Shown: positions 13,831-13,945 of the stretch, one piece after another
How positions within the stretch are numbered: position 1 is the first letter of the stretch
Layout: every line of letters starts with the position of its first letter
Source: Planctomycetota bacterium
GTDB lineage: Bacteria > Planctomycetota > Phycisphaerae > Sedimentisphaerales > Anaerohalosphaeraceae
Assembly (NCBI GenBank): GCA_003644175.1
Contig: QNBS01000027.1
Span: forward strand, 1-13,945
DNA length: 13,945 bases
Direction of reading: 5' to 3'
Position numbers and translations under genes: made by a program
The notes under the pieces: generated by a model
Told to the model about the DNA's origin: nothing
Database searches by the model: none
What the model saw: the letters and a program-made list of their open reading frames with translations, nothing else

Positions 13831-13945
13831 TCCTGTTGCGGAAAGAAAAAATGGCCGCTGTCATCCCCGCGAAAGCGGGGATCCAGTGCGAATAGTCTGG
13901 ATTCCCGCTTTCGCGGGAATGACAAATGTTGTTTCCGCAACAGAA
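13831..13945. repeat. Outer inverted repeat enclosing the double-hairpin element (MITE-like)
   Basis: CTGTTGCGGAAA at 13833-13844 is matched perfectly by TTTCCGCAACAG at 13932-13943. The match continues outward to the window end as TTCC versus GAA with one base of slack. The arms enclose the paired hairpins at 13860-13923 almost symmetrically (15 and 8 bp between the outer and inner parts). The whole unit is about 115 bp with no coding capacity, which resembles a miniature inverted-repeat element. The right boundary is the end of the window, so the terminal repeat may be longer and a target duplication cannot be checked. Confidence 0.6.
13860..13923. repeat. Double-hairpin palindromic repeat (REP/BIME-like)
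   Basis: Two 27-bp arms (13860-13886 and 13897-13923) are separated by 10 bp and are near-perfect inverted copies of each other (GTCAT...CCAG and CTGG...ATGAC). Each arm is itself a hairpin: ATCCCCGC-GAAA-GCGGGGAT at 13863-13882 and ATTCCCGC-TTTC-GCGGGAAT at 13901-13920, both with 8-bp perfect stems. The stems differ by paired C-to-T changes, so base pairing is preserved in each. A decayed single arm lies at 9488-9515. Confidence 0.85.

Larger units (their letters stand above)
13572..13945. other. Intergenic region without a convincing gene
   Basis: These 374 bp upstream of the diguanylate cyclase hold an A/T-tract-rich stretch (13618-13700), a short palindrome (13741-13754) and the nested inverted-repeat element (13831-13945). 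A 119-codon frame on the minus strand (13940-13581) runs across the palindromic repeat and reads the familiar FPRKRES and LDPRFRGDD strings produced by such repeats, so I do not treat it as a gene. An isolated TTGACA at 13672-13677 (+) has no matching -10. Confidence 0.7.

Noticed and set aside
13581..13940. 119-codon open frame on the minus strand in the right-hand intergenic region
   Set aside because: Its N-terminal third is translation of the palindromic repeat (FPRKRES, LDPRFRGDD), a common source of false genes. The remainder has no domain features and covers the probable promoter of the cyclase gene.

Overview
The window looks like chromosomal DNA from a mid-GC, Gram-negative-type bacterium. 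Planctomycetota (Phycisphaerae-like) is my best guess. It rests on the unusually large multi-PDZ RseP, the weak or absent Shine-Dalgarno sequences at several starts, and palindromic intergenic repeats of a type frequent in such genomes. Confidence is only moderate because no rRNA or other marker gene is present.

Layout. Positions 1-2750 (+ strand) hold the 3' part of a GT4 glycosyltransferase followed closely by a class II (glutamine-dependent) asparagine synthetase, a pair typical of exopolysaccharide or O-antigen loci. The strands converge at 2750/2772. From there to 10704 everything is on the minus strand. In transcription order it reads dxr (MEP isoprenoid pathway), rseP (site-2 protease with four PDZ-like modules), a GT2 glycosyltransferase, a second GT2 with membrane segments, a GT4 and a third GT2. 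The first and third GT2s are close paralogues. Positions 10769-13571 (minus) hold two soluble signalling proteins: a PAS-PAS histidine kinase without a receiver domain, and a GAF-GGDEF diguanylate cyclase with an intact RxxD product-inhibition site. The last 374 bp have no convincing gene but contain a nested palindromic repeat element.

How it fits together. The five glycosyltransferases and AsnB suggest a surface-glycan assembly locus lying directly beside a conserved envelope/isoprenoid pair (dxr-rseP). MEP-derived isoprenoids feed the undecaprenyl carrier used for glycan assembly, but whether the genes are co-transcribed is not shown by sequence alone. The most notable regulatory signal is a TTGACA/GATACT promoter so close to the dxr ATG that the dxr transcript should be leaderless or nearly so. 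The histidine kinase has a perfect AAGGAGG that fixes its start at an internal GTG. I found no tRNA, rRNA, CRISPR array, integrase or transposase gene, and no intact intrinsic terminator. I did not find a clearly new multi-gene system. The most unusual items are the repeat elements, the leaderless dxr promoter and the expanded RseP.
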